Source: JBOHWJ01 sp050736615 (GTDB lineage: Bacteria > Desulfobacterota > Binatia > Binatales > Binataceae). From it: a stretch of DNA of 64,000 nt. Below the pieces are notes generated by a model, which had not been told where the DNA came from, made no database searches, and saw only the letters and a list, made by a program, of their open reading frames with translations. A program made the position numbers and the translations under genes. Below, in pieces: positions 47,560 through 56,742 of the stretch (position 1 is its first letter; each line of letters starts with the position of its first letter). Where the stretch lies: the NCBI GenBank assembly GCA_050736615.1, contig JBOHWL010000123.1, positions 1-64,000 on the forward strand. Direction: 5' to 3'.

Positions 47560-48822
47560 ATGATTCGCAAGAGCATCCTCCCCAATGGCGTGCGGGTCCT
47601 GACTGAAGCGATGCCGCAGGTGGTGTCTTCCACTATCGGGATATGGGTCGAAAACGGTTCTCGTTACGAAGAATCGGCACAAAGCGGAGTATCGCACTTT
47701 ATCGAGCATCTGCTGTTCAAAGGCACGCGCAAACGCACCGCCGCACAGATTGCCGAGCAAATCGACGCGGTGGGCGGCGTGCTCAACGCCTTCACCGGCA
47801 AGGAATACACTTGCTATTACGTCAAGGTCCTGGGCGAGGATCTGCAAATGGCGACTGATTTGCTGGCCGACATTTTTCTCGATTCCATTTTCGCCCAGGA
47901 AGAAATCGATCGTGAACGTCAAGTGGTACTTCAAGAAATCTCTCAGGCCGAGGATACCCCTGACGACTTCATTCACGACTTGTTCAATTTGAATTTCTGG
48001 CGTGGGCATCCGCTGGCGTTGCCGATCTTCGGCTCGGTCGATACCGTAAACGCGATCGGACGTGAAATGCTGGTGAGTTTCATGGCTGACCGCTATCGCG
48101 CCGGCCGGGTGCTGATCGCGGCGGCTGGTATGGTGGACCATGAACGTCTGACGGACGATTGTGCCCGGCTGTTTGGCTCAATCGTCGGCGACGGCCGCCC
48201 GCAGCCGGTTACGCCACCGACCGAACGAGTGATGGTGCTCAACCACAGCAAGGCGCTCGAACAGGCCCACCTCTGCATTGGCGGACCCGGATTGAGCCAG
48301 TCCGATTCGTTGCGCTATGCCGGCTACGTACTGAATACCGCTTTGGGCGGCGGCATGTCCTCGAGGCTCTTCCAGGAAGTGCGCGAAAAGCGCGGCCGCG
48401 TTTATAGCATCTACTCATTCATGCCGGCGTTCCTCGATTGCGGCTACTTCGCCATCTACGCTGGCACCAATCCGGAATGGGTCGATGAAGTTATTGAAGT
48501 AACGCTTAAGGAAATCAAAAAGATCACGCGCGAAGGGCTTAAGCCTGACGAGTTGGCTCGCGCCAAGAGTCAGCTCAAAGGCAACATGCTGCTGGGAATG
48601 GAATCGACCGAAAGCCGAATGAATCGATTGGCGCGCAACGAAATCTATTTCGGGCGGGAGATTCCGCTAGAGGAATTGGCTCGGGAAATCGAGCGGGTTT
48701 CCAATGACGAGGTCATGCAGTTGGCGGCCAGATGCTTTGCTCCGGCGCGGATGGGGTTGGTGCTGCTGGGAGATTTGAAGGGACGTCAACTGGGGACCGA
48801 GGTATGGTCGGCGCTTAACTGA
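47560..48822 (+). CDS. M16 family zinc peptidase (mitochondrial processing peptidase-like)
   Basis: A 420-residue single-unit M16 metallopeptidase. [12 protein letters not shown] contains the inverted zinc motif H46-x2-E-H50, with the distant ligand in [19 protein letters not shown] near 115-130. [20 protein letters not shown] and [20 protein letters not shown] are conserved parts of the two half-domains. M16B members of this length act as dimers or with an inactive partner on peptides, and the role here is unknown. The 9 bp gap shows coupling with pnp. A long hairpin follows 92 bp after the stop. Confidence 0.9.
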   Translation: MIRKSILPNGVRVLTEAMPQVVSSTIGIWVENGSRYEESAQSGVSHFIEHLLFKGTRKRTAAQIAEQIDAVGGVLNAFTGKEYTCYYVKVLGEDLQMATDLLADIFLDSIFAQEEIDRERQVVLQEISQAEDTPDDFIHDLFNLNFWRGHPLALPIFGSVDTVNAIGREMLVSFMADRYRAGRVLIAAAGMVDHERLTDDCARLFGSIVGDGRPQPVTPPTERVMVLNHSKALEQAHLCIGGPGLSQSDSLRYAGYVLNTALGGGMSSRLFQEVREKRGRVYSIYSFMPAFLDCGYFAIYAGTNPEWVDEVIEVTLKEIKKITREGLKPDELARAKSQLKGNMLLGMESTESRMNRLARNEIYFGREIPLEELAREIERVSNDEVMQLAARCFAPARMGLVLLGDLKGRQLGTEVWSALN

Positions 48823-48913
48823 ATCTCACGCGATGCTTCAATATCGGTGCGCGGTCGGTCCATATCCGCGCCCGGCTCTTTGACCCGCGAAATCTTCAGA
48901 TCAACAAGAGTAC

Positions 48914-48957
48914 CCCAACAGCGCTGAATCCCAGCGGGTTAGTTCAGTGCTGTTGGG
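48914..48957. other. Long hairpin between convergent genes
   Basis: CCCAACAGCGCTGAA at 48914-48928 and TTCAGTGCTGTTGGG at 48943-48957 form a 15 bp stem with one mismatch and a 14-base loop. It lies between the ends of the M16 peptidase gene and the NHL-repeat gene. No T-tract follows in either direction, so it may act as a bidirectional terminator-like or processing structure, but this is a guess. Confidence 0.5.
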
Positions 48958-49007
48958 ATGCTTGCGGGCCAAGCCGACGTGGTTGGCTCTTGAAGTAGCT
49001 GTTCGTG

Positions 49008-52000
49008 TTAGATTTTTCCGACGAGCGCGACGAGCCTGACGCCCTTCTTTTCTTTGGTCCGCTTCACTTTCCCTGGCTTCTTGGCTGGCTTTTGTTTCAC
49101 CTTTTTTACCTTGACGAGCCCTCTGAGCGACACGGTCTGGGGTGAATTTAAAGCATTATCGTAAATTTCCAGACTGCCTCCCTGAAGGCCGCCCGAGGTC
49201 CCGCTGAAGGTCATTGCAATCACGCAGCGTCCTCCCGGTGGCAACAGGAGGCCCGGCGTGCATGAGCTGGACGAGATCGCGAAACCGGAGCCATCGCCGG
49301 TGATTGCGACGTTCTCGATGGTGACGGCCGCAGCGCGTTTGCTTCGCGGATTGATAAGGTTGACGACGCGCGGCGCACTGACTGCGGGCGACGTCCGCGC
49401 CAACTGAACGCGAAAACCAACAACCCTCGGACGCGTCACCAGATTAACCGCGACTTGCGGAAGGGAAAGCGTTGGGGTGGGCGTGGGCTGCCGCGGCGGA
49501 GCCAATGTTGGCGTGGGATCAGGGGTCAGGGTGGGTGTGCTGGCGGGAGTGACCGTTGGAGTAGCCGTCGGCGTGGGAGTGGAGGTGGGCGTGACGGTGG
49601 GTGTCGGTGCGGTAGTTGGCGTTATGGTGACAGTCGCGGTCGGTGTTGCCGAAGGAGTCGGCGTGGCATTGTCGAACTCCAGCACGCGGTTGTTGCCGGC
49701 ATCCGCGACATAAAGGTTTTGCGAGGCGTCGATCGCGGTCGCTCCGGCGTAGGCCGGCGTTGCGCCAGGATTGGTTTGAAAGCACAGGCTGGCGGGACTG
49801 GCGTCGTCGGGTCCGTTGCCTAGATTGCATGAAGAGCCGCTGAAGTCGGTCTGTCCGAGGACTTGGGTGGCCGAAACGCTGCCCGGCGCATATTTCAGGA
49901 TGCGATTGTTGCCACCATCGACGATATAGACGCTGTTATCGCTCGCAACCGCCACGCCGACCGGATCGCAGAGCGTACTCGCGCTCGCGGCTCCGCTCGA
50001 ATTGCAAGTGCCACTTGAGAAGTCTTTGCCATCGGTGCTTTGTCCGAATTCGAGCTTAGCGGGGAAACCGCCGGAGGGCATGGGGCTCGGCAATGGCATG
50101 TTGAACTCAAGTACGCGGCTGTTGCCGGTGTCGGCCACGTACAGATCGCCTTTGGAGTCTGCCGCAACCGCATCCGGATTACACATGAGGTTGGCTGCGG
50201 GGGTGCTACCGCTGCCATCGGTGTTGCATTCAAGAGTGTTGAATGCGCCCGCCTGTCCGAAAACCACTGAGGCGGGTTCCGGCTGGACAGTTGACGGTGG
50301 AAATTCGAGTACCCGGCTATTCTTGGTGTCGGCGACAAAAAGGTCTCCACTACTATCTAGGGCAACGCCCTGAGGGTCACATAGGTCGGACTGATCTAGT
50401 GTCGCATTTAGACTGGAGGAATAATTGTAATCACACGCATTCGTGCTGAAATCGCCTTGGCCGAAGACGCGATCGGCGGCATACGGAGAATTGGTCGTCG
50501 AAGGATCCGTGAATTCGAGCACCCGATTGTTGAGCGGATCGGCTACATACAAATGATTCTTTCCGCTAACGGTTCCGAAGGCCAAACCCGGCTGTGACGT
50601 GCCGTCCGCGTTGCTGAAACACAAGGTCAAGGCGGTCGGTGGAGCGGCTTGTGGACTGCCGTTGCACAGACTTGACTTGAAATCGGGCTGGCCAATTACC
50701 AGGGCGGGCAGCTTCTTTCCTATGAAGTCCGCTCGGCTTTTCCAACCCAGCACCCGGTTATTGCCCACGTCGGCGACGTAGATGTAGCCGCTGTTCGGAT
50801 CGGTTGCGATTCCCGCCGGATCGATGACGCCATTGGCATCGGTGAAATTGGGCGTCGTGGCGGAAAAACCGATTTGGCCCGCAACGTAATCCGCGGCGGT
50901 GTCGCCAGCGGTTGCGGTTGGGCTGGGTTGCGGAGAGGCGTTGCCAGGCGCCAAATAGACCACCACGCGATTATTGGCCGCGTCAGCGACCATAAGATCG
51001 CCGGCGGTGTCGGCAGTCAGCCCCAGCGGAAAACCGAGCGGGTTCGATGGAGTAATGTCGAGATCGGTGTTTAGCTTCAACACCGGGGCCGAGCTGCTGG
51101 TGCTACCTCGTGCATACTCGATAATCGTGCTAGTGCGCGGATTGGGCGGTGGCGGCGGTGGCGCAGACACCATATAGAGATTATCGCCCGCGTCAAGCGC
51201 GATTCCCGCTGGCCCCACGTTATTGCCATGAGTCACAGTCGCATTCGGATCATTCGAAGGATTGTTAGCGGCGCCGAACGGACCTGGATATTCGACCACA
51301 CGATTGTTGCCAGGGTCGGAGGCGTAGAGATTGCCGCTCGTATCGACGCCGAGCCCCACTCCGTGAAAACCTTGCAGGCATAATAAATTCAGGGCCGTTG
51401 CGGGTGGGGCACTGCCTTGGTCGCATTGGCTTGCGCCAACACCCGTTTGGCCGAACACCACGTCGGCGGTGACGTCGCCGGCGCCGGATGGAGACGGATT
51501 CGCGATAGGATCGAAATATTCCAGGATGCGGTTGTTGCCGGTATCGGCGACAAACAGGTTGTAGTTCTCATCGACGGCCAGACCTTCGGGTGCACATAGA
51601 TCTGTCGCATTGACGGTACCGCTGCTATCACAAGTCGCGGTGGTGGCATTAGGTTGGCCAAATACCATTCGGGCACTTAAAGGTGAGTTCTGATAGGGCG
51701 CCGCGAACAGGAGCACGCGGTTGTTGCCGGTATCAGCAACATAAAGATTATCTTTTCCGTCCACCACGAGCCCTTCGGGATCGCACAACGTGGTGGCGTT
51801 GGGAGCCGGCAGGCCTTGATTGCACCGGTAAGAGTAGACGTCCGCTTGGCCGATGACCAAATCCGCCGCGTTTCCGCCAATGAACGAGTCGAAACTCTTC
51901 CATCCGAGTACGCGATTATTGCCCGAGTCCGCCACGAAAATGTGACCCGCGTCGTCGAGCGCGATAGCCGACGGTCGGTCCAATCCTTGGGCATCGACGA

Positions 52001-52157
52001 AATTCGGCGCCGAGTTGGACAAATCGATTTGGCCGAAGACGTGGCTGGCAATGGGATCATTCGGCTGCGTCGTGCTAGCAGCCAGATACCCGGCGAAAGC
52101 TAGAAGAGCGGCGCCGAGCGCCACTATTCCGCCCGGCAATGAACGTGTGCGCTTCAT
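49008..52157 (-). CDS. Large exported NHL-repeat surface protein
   Basis: About 1049 residues from the ATG at 52157 (one seven codons earlier is in frame). The signal peptide MKRTRSLPGGIVALGAALLA is followed by eleven to twelve NHL blades, recognisable by VADSGNNRVLGW, ADTGNNRVLLF, ADPLNNRVLEF and VDGGNNRILKY, enough for two six-bladed propellers. Blades are spaced by VIGQADVY or VFGQ units. A Thr/Pro linker (PTPTATPT-type, about 65 residues) leads to a choice-of-anchor-D-like beta-sandwich (FAISSSSCTPGLLLPPGGRC), then a Lys-rich tail KKVKQKPAKKPGK. It is probably secreted or surface-bound; the ligand is unknown. Confidence 0.85.
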   Translation of the reverse strand: MKRTRSLPGGIVALGAALLAFAGYLAASTTQPNDPIASHVFGQIDLSNSAPNFVDAQGLDRPSAIALDDAGHIFVADSGNNRVLGWKSFDSFIGGNAADLVIGQADVYSYRCNQGLPAPNATTLCDPEGLVVDGKDNLYVADTGNNRVLLFAAPYQNSPLSARMVFGQPNATTATCDSSGTVNATDLCAPEGLAVDENYNLFVADTGNNRILEYFDPIANPSPSGAGDVTADVVFGQTGVGASQCDQGSAPPATALNLLCLQGFHGVGLGVDTSGNLYASDPGNNRVVEYPGPFGAANNPSNDPNATVTHGNNVGPAGIALDAGDNLYMVSAPPPPPPNPRTSTIIEYARGSTSSSAPVLKLNTDLDITPSNPLGFPLGLTADTAGDLMVADAANNRVVVYLAPGNASPQPSPTATAGDTAADYVAGQIGFSATTPNFTDANGVIDPAGIATDPNSGYIYVADVGNNRVLGWKSRADFIGKKLPALVIGQPDFKSSLCNGSPQAAPPTALTLCFSNADGTSQPGLAFGTVSGKNHLYVADPLNNRVLEFTDPSTTNSPYAADRVFGQGDFSTNACDYNYSSSLNATLDQSDLCDPQGVALDSSGDLFVADTKNSRVLEFPPSTVQPEPASVVFGQAGAFNTLECNTDGSGSTPAANLMCNPDAVAADSKGDLYVADTGNSRVLEFNMPLPSPMPSGGFPAKLEFGQSTDGKDFSSGTCNSSGAASASTLCDPVGVAVASDNSVYIVDGGNNRILKYAPGSVSATQVLGQTDFSGSSCNLGNGPDDASPASLCFQTNPGATPAYAGATAIDASQNLYVADAGNNRVLEFDNATPTPSATPTATVTITPTTAPTPTVTPTSTPTPTATPTVTPASTPTLTPDPTPTLAPPRQPTPTPTLSLPQVAVNLVTRPRVVGFRVQLARTSPAVSAPRVVNLINPRSKRAAAVTIENVAITGDGSGFAISSSSCTPGLLLPPGGRCVIAMTFSGTSGGLQGGSLEIYDNALNSPQTVSLRGLVKVKKVKQKPAKKPGKVKRTKEKKGVRLVALVGKI

Positions 52158-52464
52158 TGGATCGAAAGGCGAGAGCAACTCTAACCTGCTATTTCTTACA
52201 TTAACTTTCTATAGTTTAGGCGTCTTAGCATCTGTGTTCATTTATTTCAACTGATTTGCAATGGAAAGTAACAATAAGTGCCTTTCCGGTTTGATTCGCA
52301 ATCTGGCGCGAGTTTTTCGTGATTTTTTCCGTTTGCGCGCCAGCGCGAAAGATGCCAAGGGATGATCGAAATATCTTAAAGATCTTGTCGCATGACGCGA
52401 TCGGCACGGAAGCCGTGCCGGGCTGTGAAACAATTCAATCCGCCGGATTTAAGGAGAACGGGCA
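52158..52464. other. AT-richer divergent intergenic region
   Basis: About 300 bp between the divergent NHL protein and VOC genes. The first 100 bp beyond the NHL start are AT-rich and likely carry its promoter on the minus strand; no single promoter stood out. Near the right end, AAGGAGAACGGGCA gives the ribosome-binding site of the VOC gene. Confidence 0.4.
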
Positions 52465-53058
52465 ATGGGTAGCCGCCAACCAACTAACGGCGAGACGCGG
52501 CCGATTTCGCCCACGAAGTTATCCCATGCCGTGTTTCGCACCACCCGCCTTGCGGAGATGGTGGAATGGTACAAGGCCGTGCTCAACGCCGAAGTCCTGT
52601 ACGAGAGTGAATTTCTGGTGTTTATGACGTACGACGAGGAGCATCATCGGATTGCGTTAGCGGCGGTCCCGGGATTGACCGAAAAGCCGAAACGCAGTGC
52701 CGGCCTCGACCATCTCGCGTTTTTCTACGCGAGCTTCGCTGACTGGATTACCACCTACGAGCGGCTGAAGGCGGCGGGGATAACGCCCCGCGTCCCGATT
52801 CATCATGGCTTGACGATGTCGTTGTATTACCGCGACCCCGACGATAATGGCGTCGAGTTGTCCATTGATAATGTCGAAAAGGCGATGTGGCACAGTTGGA
52901 TGCGCGATCGGCTGAAAGAAAATCCGATGGGAATCGCGCTGGACCCCGACGAGTTGGCGCGCCAATATCACGCGGGAGTGCCGGAGTCTGAACTGCGGCG
53001 CTTCGAGGCTGGACCGCGCAAGCTCGACCCGGAAATCATGCGCCGCATGCTCGATTGA
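52465..53058 (+). CDS. VOC-family (glyoxalase/extradiol dioxygenase) protein
   Basis: A 197-residue protein with two vicinal-oxygen-chelate modules. SHAVFRTTRLAEMVEWYKAV opens the first (first metal histidine). GLDHLAFFYASFADW begins the second (histidine), and NGVELSIDN gives the glutamate ligand, so a 2-His-1-Glu metal site is present. Short single-domain-pair members are Fe(II) or Mn(II) enzymes such as extradiol dioxygenases, epimerases or fosfomycin-type proteins. The C-terminal 60 residues (MWHSWMRDRLKENPMGIALD) resemble the tail of biphenyl-2,3-diol dioxygenase-like proteins. The esterase gene lies 118 bp downstream on the same strand. Confidence 0.85.
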   Translation: MGSRQPTNGETRPISPTKLSHAVFRTTRLAEMVEWYKAVLNAEVLYESEFLVFMTYDEEHHRIALAAVPGLTEKPKRSAGLDHLAFFYASFADWITTYERLKAAGITPRVPIHHGLTMSLYYRDPDDNGVELSIDNVEKAMWHSWMRDRLKENPMGIALDPDELARQYHAGVPESELRRFEAGPRKLDPEIMRRMLD

Positions 53059-53175
53059 GAGGCGTAGGAAGAGCGCTGACGCTATCACGTCGCACGATAA
53101 CCTCTCAGGATGAAGATGTGGGGATGGGCGGCCTGACCTGAGCCGCTCATTTAATCTCTTTGAGGAGATCATCTC

Positions 53176-54096
53176 ATGGCAGCGACCGCACAAAGAATCT
53201 CTGGCTATGAAATTGATGTTGAAGACGTCGAGTATCTCCGCCACGGTGATACACCGCTGCTGGCTCGCATGTTCAAACCGCGAGGCGCCGGACCTTTTCC
53301 CGCCGTGGTCGAGCTTCACGGCGGTGCGTGGTGCCTGGGCGATCGCCTGCAGGACACGCGGATCAACGAGCAGCTAGCCCGTAGCGGTATCGTGGTGGCG
53401 GCGCTTGATTTTCGCGTGCCGCCGGTGGCGTCCTATCCCGGCTCCGTGATGGATATCAATTTTGGCCTACGCTGGTTCAAGCGCCAGGCAGCCAAATTGG
53501 GCAGCCGTCCCGACATGGTGTGCACTTTTGGCATCTCCAGCGGCGGACATTTGGCGATGCTGCTCGGAATGCGGCCGCGTGATTCGCGCTATGTGGCCAT
53601 CCCGCTGCCCGGCGATGGTATCGCGGCCGACGCGACGGTGCGCGGCGTGATCATGGGGGCCCCGGTAATCAATCCGCTGGGCCGCTATCGCTATGCGAAG
53701 GGGCTCAAAGAGAGTGGCAAATCTTATCCGGAGTTTGTGGATTTGGTGCTGCCGCTTCACGACAAATACTGGCAAACCGAAGATGCGATGGCTGAGGGTA
53801 ATCCGGTGATGGCATTGGAGCGCGGCGAACGGGTTGAGCTGCCGCCGGTACTCTACATTCAGGATAGCCGCGACATCGTACATCCGCGGCCTCAGCTCGA
53901 GCGTTTCGTCGAATTATATCGCAAGGCCGGAGGCCAGGTTGACCTGGAACTGTTCGAGGGCGCCGGCGACGCCTTCGCGCCGCACAACCCGCCGCACGCG
54001 TTGAGGCGCATGCTCGCGAAACAGGACCCCGCCTCGCCCGCGGCTGTTCGCGTTATCGAAAAAATGGTCGCGTTCGTCCGTGAGCATACGCGGTAA
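53176..54096 (+). CDS. HSL-type alpha/beta hydrolase (esterase)
   Basis: A 306-residue esterase. AVVELHGGAWCLGDR near 55 is the HGG-x-W oxyanion motif of hormone-sensitive-lipase-like hydrolases, and CTFGISSGGHLAMLLG near 120 has the serine nucleophile in G-x-S-x-G. VLYIQDSRDIVHPRPQLER near 235 supplies the acid, and the C-terminal FEGAGDAFAPHNPPHA the histidine region. The ATG follows TGAGGAGATCATCTC. No signal peptide is seen. The substrate is unknown; short-chain esters are usual for the family. Confidence 0.84.
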   Translation: MAATAQRISGYEIDVEDVEYLRHGDTPLLARMFKPRGAGPFPAVVELHGGAWCLGDRLQDTRINEQLARSGIVVAALDFRVPPVASYPGSVMDINFGLRWFKRQAAKLGSRPDMVCTFGISSGGHLAMLLGMRPRDSRYVAIPLPGDGIAADATVRGVIMGAPVINPLGRYRYAKGLKESGKSYPEFVDLVLPLHDKYWQTEDAMAEGNPVMALERGERVELPPVLYIQDSRDIVHPRPQLERFVELYRKAGGQVDLELFEGAGDAFAPHNPPHALRRMLAKQDPASPAAVRVIEKMVAFVREHTR

Positions 54097-54150
54097 GCAG
54101 GCTGGCGATGCCGGCGCGCATCGCGTGGGGGGCAAATAGCCTTGGCGATG

Positions 54151-54360
54151 CTCTGCCCAAGGGTGATTTTGTCATTCTGAGAGTGTGCGAAGATTTTGTT
54201 TTTCTGTCATTCCGAGCGCCACCAGCGGGAGCCGCTCCGTGCGGCGAAGCGAGCAGGCGAGTCGGCGAGCTGCGTATGAAACCGAGGAATCCCGGATCTT
54301 TTTGCTTTTCCTGTGTTTTTTCGGGATTCTTCACTCATCTAAACGCACGTCGCAGACTCT
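54151..54360. repeat. Dispersed palindromic repeat, copy 6
   Basis: The left end CTCTGCCCAAG (54151-54161) matches the terminal repeat CTCTGCACAAG with one change. The core GTCATTCTGAGAGTGTGCGAAG, GTCATTCCGAG, GAATCCCGGATC and GGGATTCTTCACT follows. A GC-rich insert (about 54219-54285) interrupts it after GTCATTCCGAGCG. The right terminal repeat is lost. Confidence 0.8.
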
Positions 54361-54706
54361 GACTCAGAACGCGACTCGCCGACTCTCCCGCTCTTTTGCG
54401 GGGGAGAAAGAGAGGGGGTGCAGGCTTGTGATTTATCAACAGCCTGCTAGAAAGCCCGCTTCGCTTTACCCGCGGACGTAAGGCGGCTGGCCAAACCCCC
54501 TGGCGCTCGTTATGGGCGCCCGCAGACACTTCGGAACTTTCCATCCCTTCGCACAGTTGAAATAGTGCTATAGTTTTCCGCACGCGTGCCGCGTCTGTGA
54601 GTCCAGCACGCCGAGGCGTTGTGCGCTTCTTCGGAGCCGCGTGCGTCACGGCCAAATTGGCGAATCGATGCATTGGCGCAAACCGGAGCAGGAGGCCCGT
54701 ATCAAG
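54361..54706. other. Intergenic region, no gene
   Basis: This 346 bp stretch holds no supported gene. A CTCTCCCGCTCTTTTGCGGGGGAGA inverted repeat (54374-54400, in short pieces) resembles the hairpin of the second repeat type near 56450. The right half is the leader of the first of the two tandem exported proteins. Confidence 0.4.
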
Positions 54707-55498
54707 ATGTGGCGAAGGATCGCCGTCTTTATCGTGTTGGCGTTAGCCGTTGTGCCTTTAATGAGTTGTCAGAAAGCACAGCCCAAGGCGGCCTTTGATC
54801 CCGCTACGGCGCAGTCCTTCTTCCCGCTCGTGGCAAACGCTACGTGGACTTATCAAATCAAGAGCAAAAGCCAGCGGGCCAATTATGTCGTCACCGATCG
54901 AGTGCTGGGTGTCAAATACGTGCCGTCGTTGAACGTCACCGGCGAAGTGGTCGAAGAATACTACAATATGAACCGTGGCGGCACACGCCCAATCGTGTAT
55001 GTGACGAAAAACGGTTACCTGACCCGGCTGTCGGGGCTTGACTATAAGAAAAATTCGATTGAGGCGCCGGCCTGGGGCCGTTCTGAGGACGGCATGTTTC
55101 TGCCGCAGCGGTTGACCCCGAACCTGATCTGGAAAAACACAATTTTTCCGTTTGGCCATATGCCGGGATCATTCGATATCAAACAGACCCATAGAAGTTA
55201 CTTCGAAGCCGGCGAGGTGGTGGTGCCGGCGGGTCATTTCTCGAACTGCATCCGTATCGAAACCCAGGCCCAATACGAGGGCGGCACCTACGCAAAAATG
55301 AAGGCCAATATGCGGCTCATCTATAAGGATTGGTACGCGCCGCATGTCGGCCTGATCAAAACGGTGGCGTCGGAGGACCGGCCAAACGGCCGTGAGATGG
55401 AACAGGTCCAACTGCTTCGTTTCAACATTCCCAAAAACCAAGCCGCCGCTGATGGGACTACCGCCGCCGAGACGGATAGCGCGAAAACGTCACGATAA
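54707..55498 (+). CDS. Exported lipoprotein, tandem paralogue A
   Basis: A 263-residue protein starting MWRRIAVFIVLALAVVPLMS with the acceptor cysteine in LMSC; GGAGG lies 12 bp upstream. The mature protein has beta-rich blocks FFPLVANATWTYQIKSKSQR, VTGEVVEEYYNMNRGG, NGYLTRLSGLDY and VVPAGHFSNCIRIET. The last two are a small SH3- or lipocalin-like pattern often seen in exported proteins of unknown function. Charged residues fill the C-terminal tail. The second gene, 136 bp downstream on the same strand, encodes a closely similar protein, so the pair arose by tandem duplication. Its function is unknown. Confidence 0.72.
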   Translation: MWRRIAVFIVLALAVVPLMSCQKAQPKAAFDPATAQSFFPLVANATWTYQIKSKSQRANYVVTDRVLGVKYVPSLNVTGEVVEEYYNMNRGGTRPIVYVTKNGYLTRLSGLDYKKNSIEAPAWGRSEDGMFLPQRLTPNLIWKNTIFPFGHMPGSFDIKQTHRSYFEAGEVVVPAGHFSNCIRIETQAQYEGGTYAKMKANMRLIYKDWYAPHVGLIKTVASEDRPNGREMEQVQLLRFNIPKNQAAADGTTAAETDSAKTSR

Positions 55499-55634
55499 GG
55501 TGAGGGGCCCGGCACTGCGTCTGTCTCCGCAAATCATCTCAAGACGGGCATTGCCGCTCTTTCCGCCGCTACGTTTGAAATGATACGGTGCGTCACGGGT
55601 TCATCCGGCCTTAACCGTGAATAGAGGAGTCGCG

Positions 55635-56426
55635 TTGCCGAAGATGTTTAGCAAGACGGTTGTGGCGCTGACAGCCGCGCTTATGGCGGTTTCGGTGTGG
55701 GCCTGTATGGGCTCGTGGTCGTTCGAACCCTCGGCCAATTTTTTTCCGCTCAAGCCGAATGAAACCTGGAGCTATCGTATCCAGAGCAAGAGCCAGCGCG
55801 CGACTTATGTGATGACCGACCGGGTGGTCGGTTCCGAATATGTGCCCGCGCTCAAATTGACCGGTGAGGTGGTCGAGGAATACTACAATTTTGATCGCGC
55901 CGGATTACGGCCGGTGGTCTATTATCAGCGGCACGGTTACCTTACGCGGCTGTCGGGCCTGGAGTTCAAGAATCATAAGATCGAAGCGCCGGCTTGGGGT
56001 AAATCACTGGACGCCGGCTTTTTGCCCGACCGCCTGTCGCCCGATATGGCTTGGAAGAACGCGCTGTTTCCATACGGCAAACTGCCAGGCGCATTTGAAG
56101 TAGCGCAAAGCCATAAAACCTATTCCGAGCGGCATGAGGTCGACGTACCGGCGGGCCATTTCCACAACTGTATCCGGGTTGTAACCATGGCCGCGTACCA
56201 AGGCGGAGCGTATGCGGACCAGAAGCAGCCATTAAAGCTGGCTTATGTCGATTGGTATGCGCCCAACGTCGGGCTGGTGCGGACAATTGCCTATCAAGGC
56301 GGCCTCAACGGTCCCGAAATGGAGCGGGTTGAACTGATTCGCTTCAATGATGGAAGCAAGCGCGCCGCAGCCACCAAGACGTCAAAGGCGCCTCCATCCG
56401 AATCAATGCAGGCCAAAGCGCGATAA
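55635..56426 (+). CDS. Exported protein, tandem paralogue B
   Basis: A 263-residue paralogue of the upstream gene, sharing nearly every block in the same order: FFPLKPNETWSYRIQSKSQR, LTGEVVEEYYNFDRAG, HGYLTRLSGLEF, IEAPAWGKSLDAGFLPDRLS and VDVPAGHFHNCIRVVT. The N-terminus MPKMFSKTVVALTAALMAVS leads to WACMGSW, so an envelope lipoprotein is likely, although the lipobox is less clean than in copy A. The TTG at 55635 is preferred because GAGGAG ends 5 bp before it; an ATG at 55644 is also in frame. Function is unknown. Confidence 0.72.
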   Translation: MPKMFSKTVVALTAALMAVSVWACMGSWSFEPSANFFPLKPNETWSYRIQSKSQRATYVMTDRVVGSEYVPALKLTGEVVEEYYNFDRAGLRPVVYYQRHGYLTRLSGLEFKNHKIEAPAWGKSLDAGFLPDRLSPDMAWKNALFPYGKLPGAFEVAQSHKTYSERHEVDVPAGHFHNCIRVVTMAAYQGGAYADQKQPLKLAYVDWYAPNVGLVRTIAYQGGLNGPEMERVELIRFNDGSKRAAATKTSKAPPSESMQAKAR

Positions 56427-56449
56427 CCGCCGCGCCTCGCCGCATCTTC

Positions 56450-56733
56450 ACCTCTCCCAGCGGAGCAAATAGCCGATGCCGCTCTTTACCTCTCCTAGTC
56501 GGGAGAGGTCGCACGGCGATTTTGCCGCGCGGGTGAGGGGCAATTTGAAAGCATCCGCTGAATCCGCTCCCGCACTTGCCCGCGACCGTAGACGAGCGCT
56601 GCGCGGATATGGCACAGATTGCGCCTACACGGTTCTGCGCTTCTGGAACAACGAAATCATCGGTAATATCGAAGGGATGCTGCAAAGCATCTTCGACTAT
56701 CTTTGAGATCTCTCGCCCGCGCCTGGGAGAGGT
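56450..56733. mobile_element. 284 bp element with inverted ends and DUF559 remnant
   Basis: ACCTCTCCCAG at 56450-56460 and CTGGGAGAGGT at 56723-56733 are perfect 11 bp inverted repeats that enclose the element. A second, internal inverted repeat (ACCTCTCC/GGGAGAGGT) lies at 56488-56509. The right half is the 3' end of a DUF559-type gene. No transposase is encoded; the unit is a decayed or non-autonomous element between the paralogue pair and the divergent lipoprotein genes. Confidence 0.6.
56584..56706 (+). pseudogene. C-terminal fragment of a DUF559 protein
   Basis: This frame gives DRRRALRGYGTDCAYTVLRFWNNEIIGNIEGMLQSIFDYL in two pieces of under 20 residues: the LRGYGT block, then TVLRFWNNEIIGNIEGMLQSI. 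The W-N-N-E-I-x-x-N-I-E-G-x-L pattern is the C-terminal signature of DUF559 proteins (a restriction-endonuclease-like fold of about 110-130 residues). The N-terminal two thirds, including the usual catalytic E-V-D-G region, are missing, so it is not active. Confidence 0.6.
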
Positions 56734-56742
56734 ATTGAGACG

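Noticed and set aside
47035..48141. 368-codon minus-strand frame across pnp and the M16 peptidase gene
   Set aside because: It spans two real genes on the other strand and shows no domain; a codon-bias shadow.
49440..49680. Regular short repeats suggesting a CRISPR or minisatellite array
   Set aside because: They are the coding repeats of the Thr/Pro linker in the NHL protein, with reading frame kept and no spacer-repeat structure.
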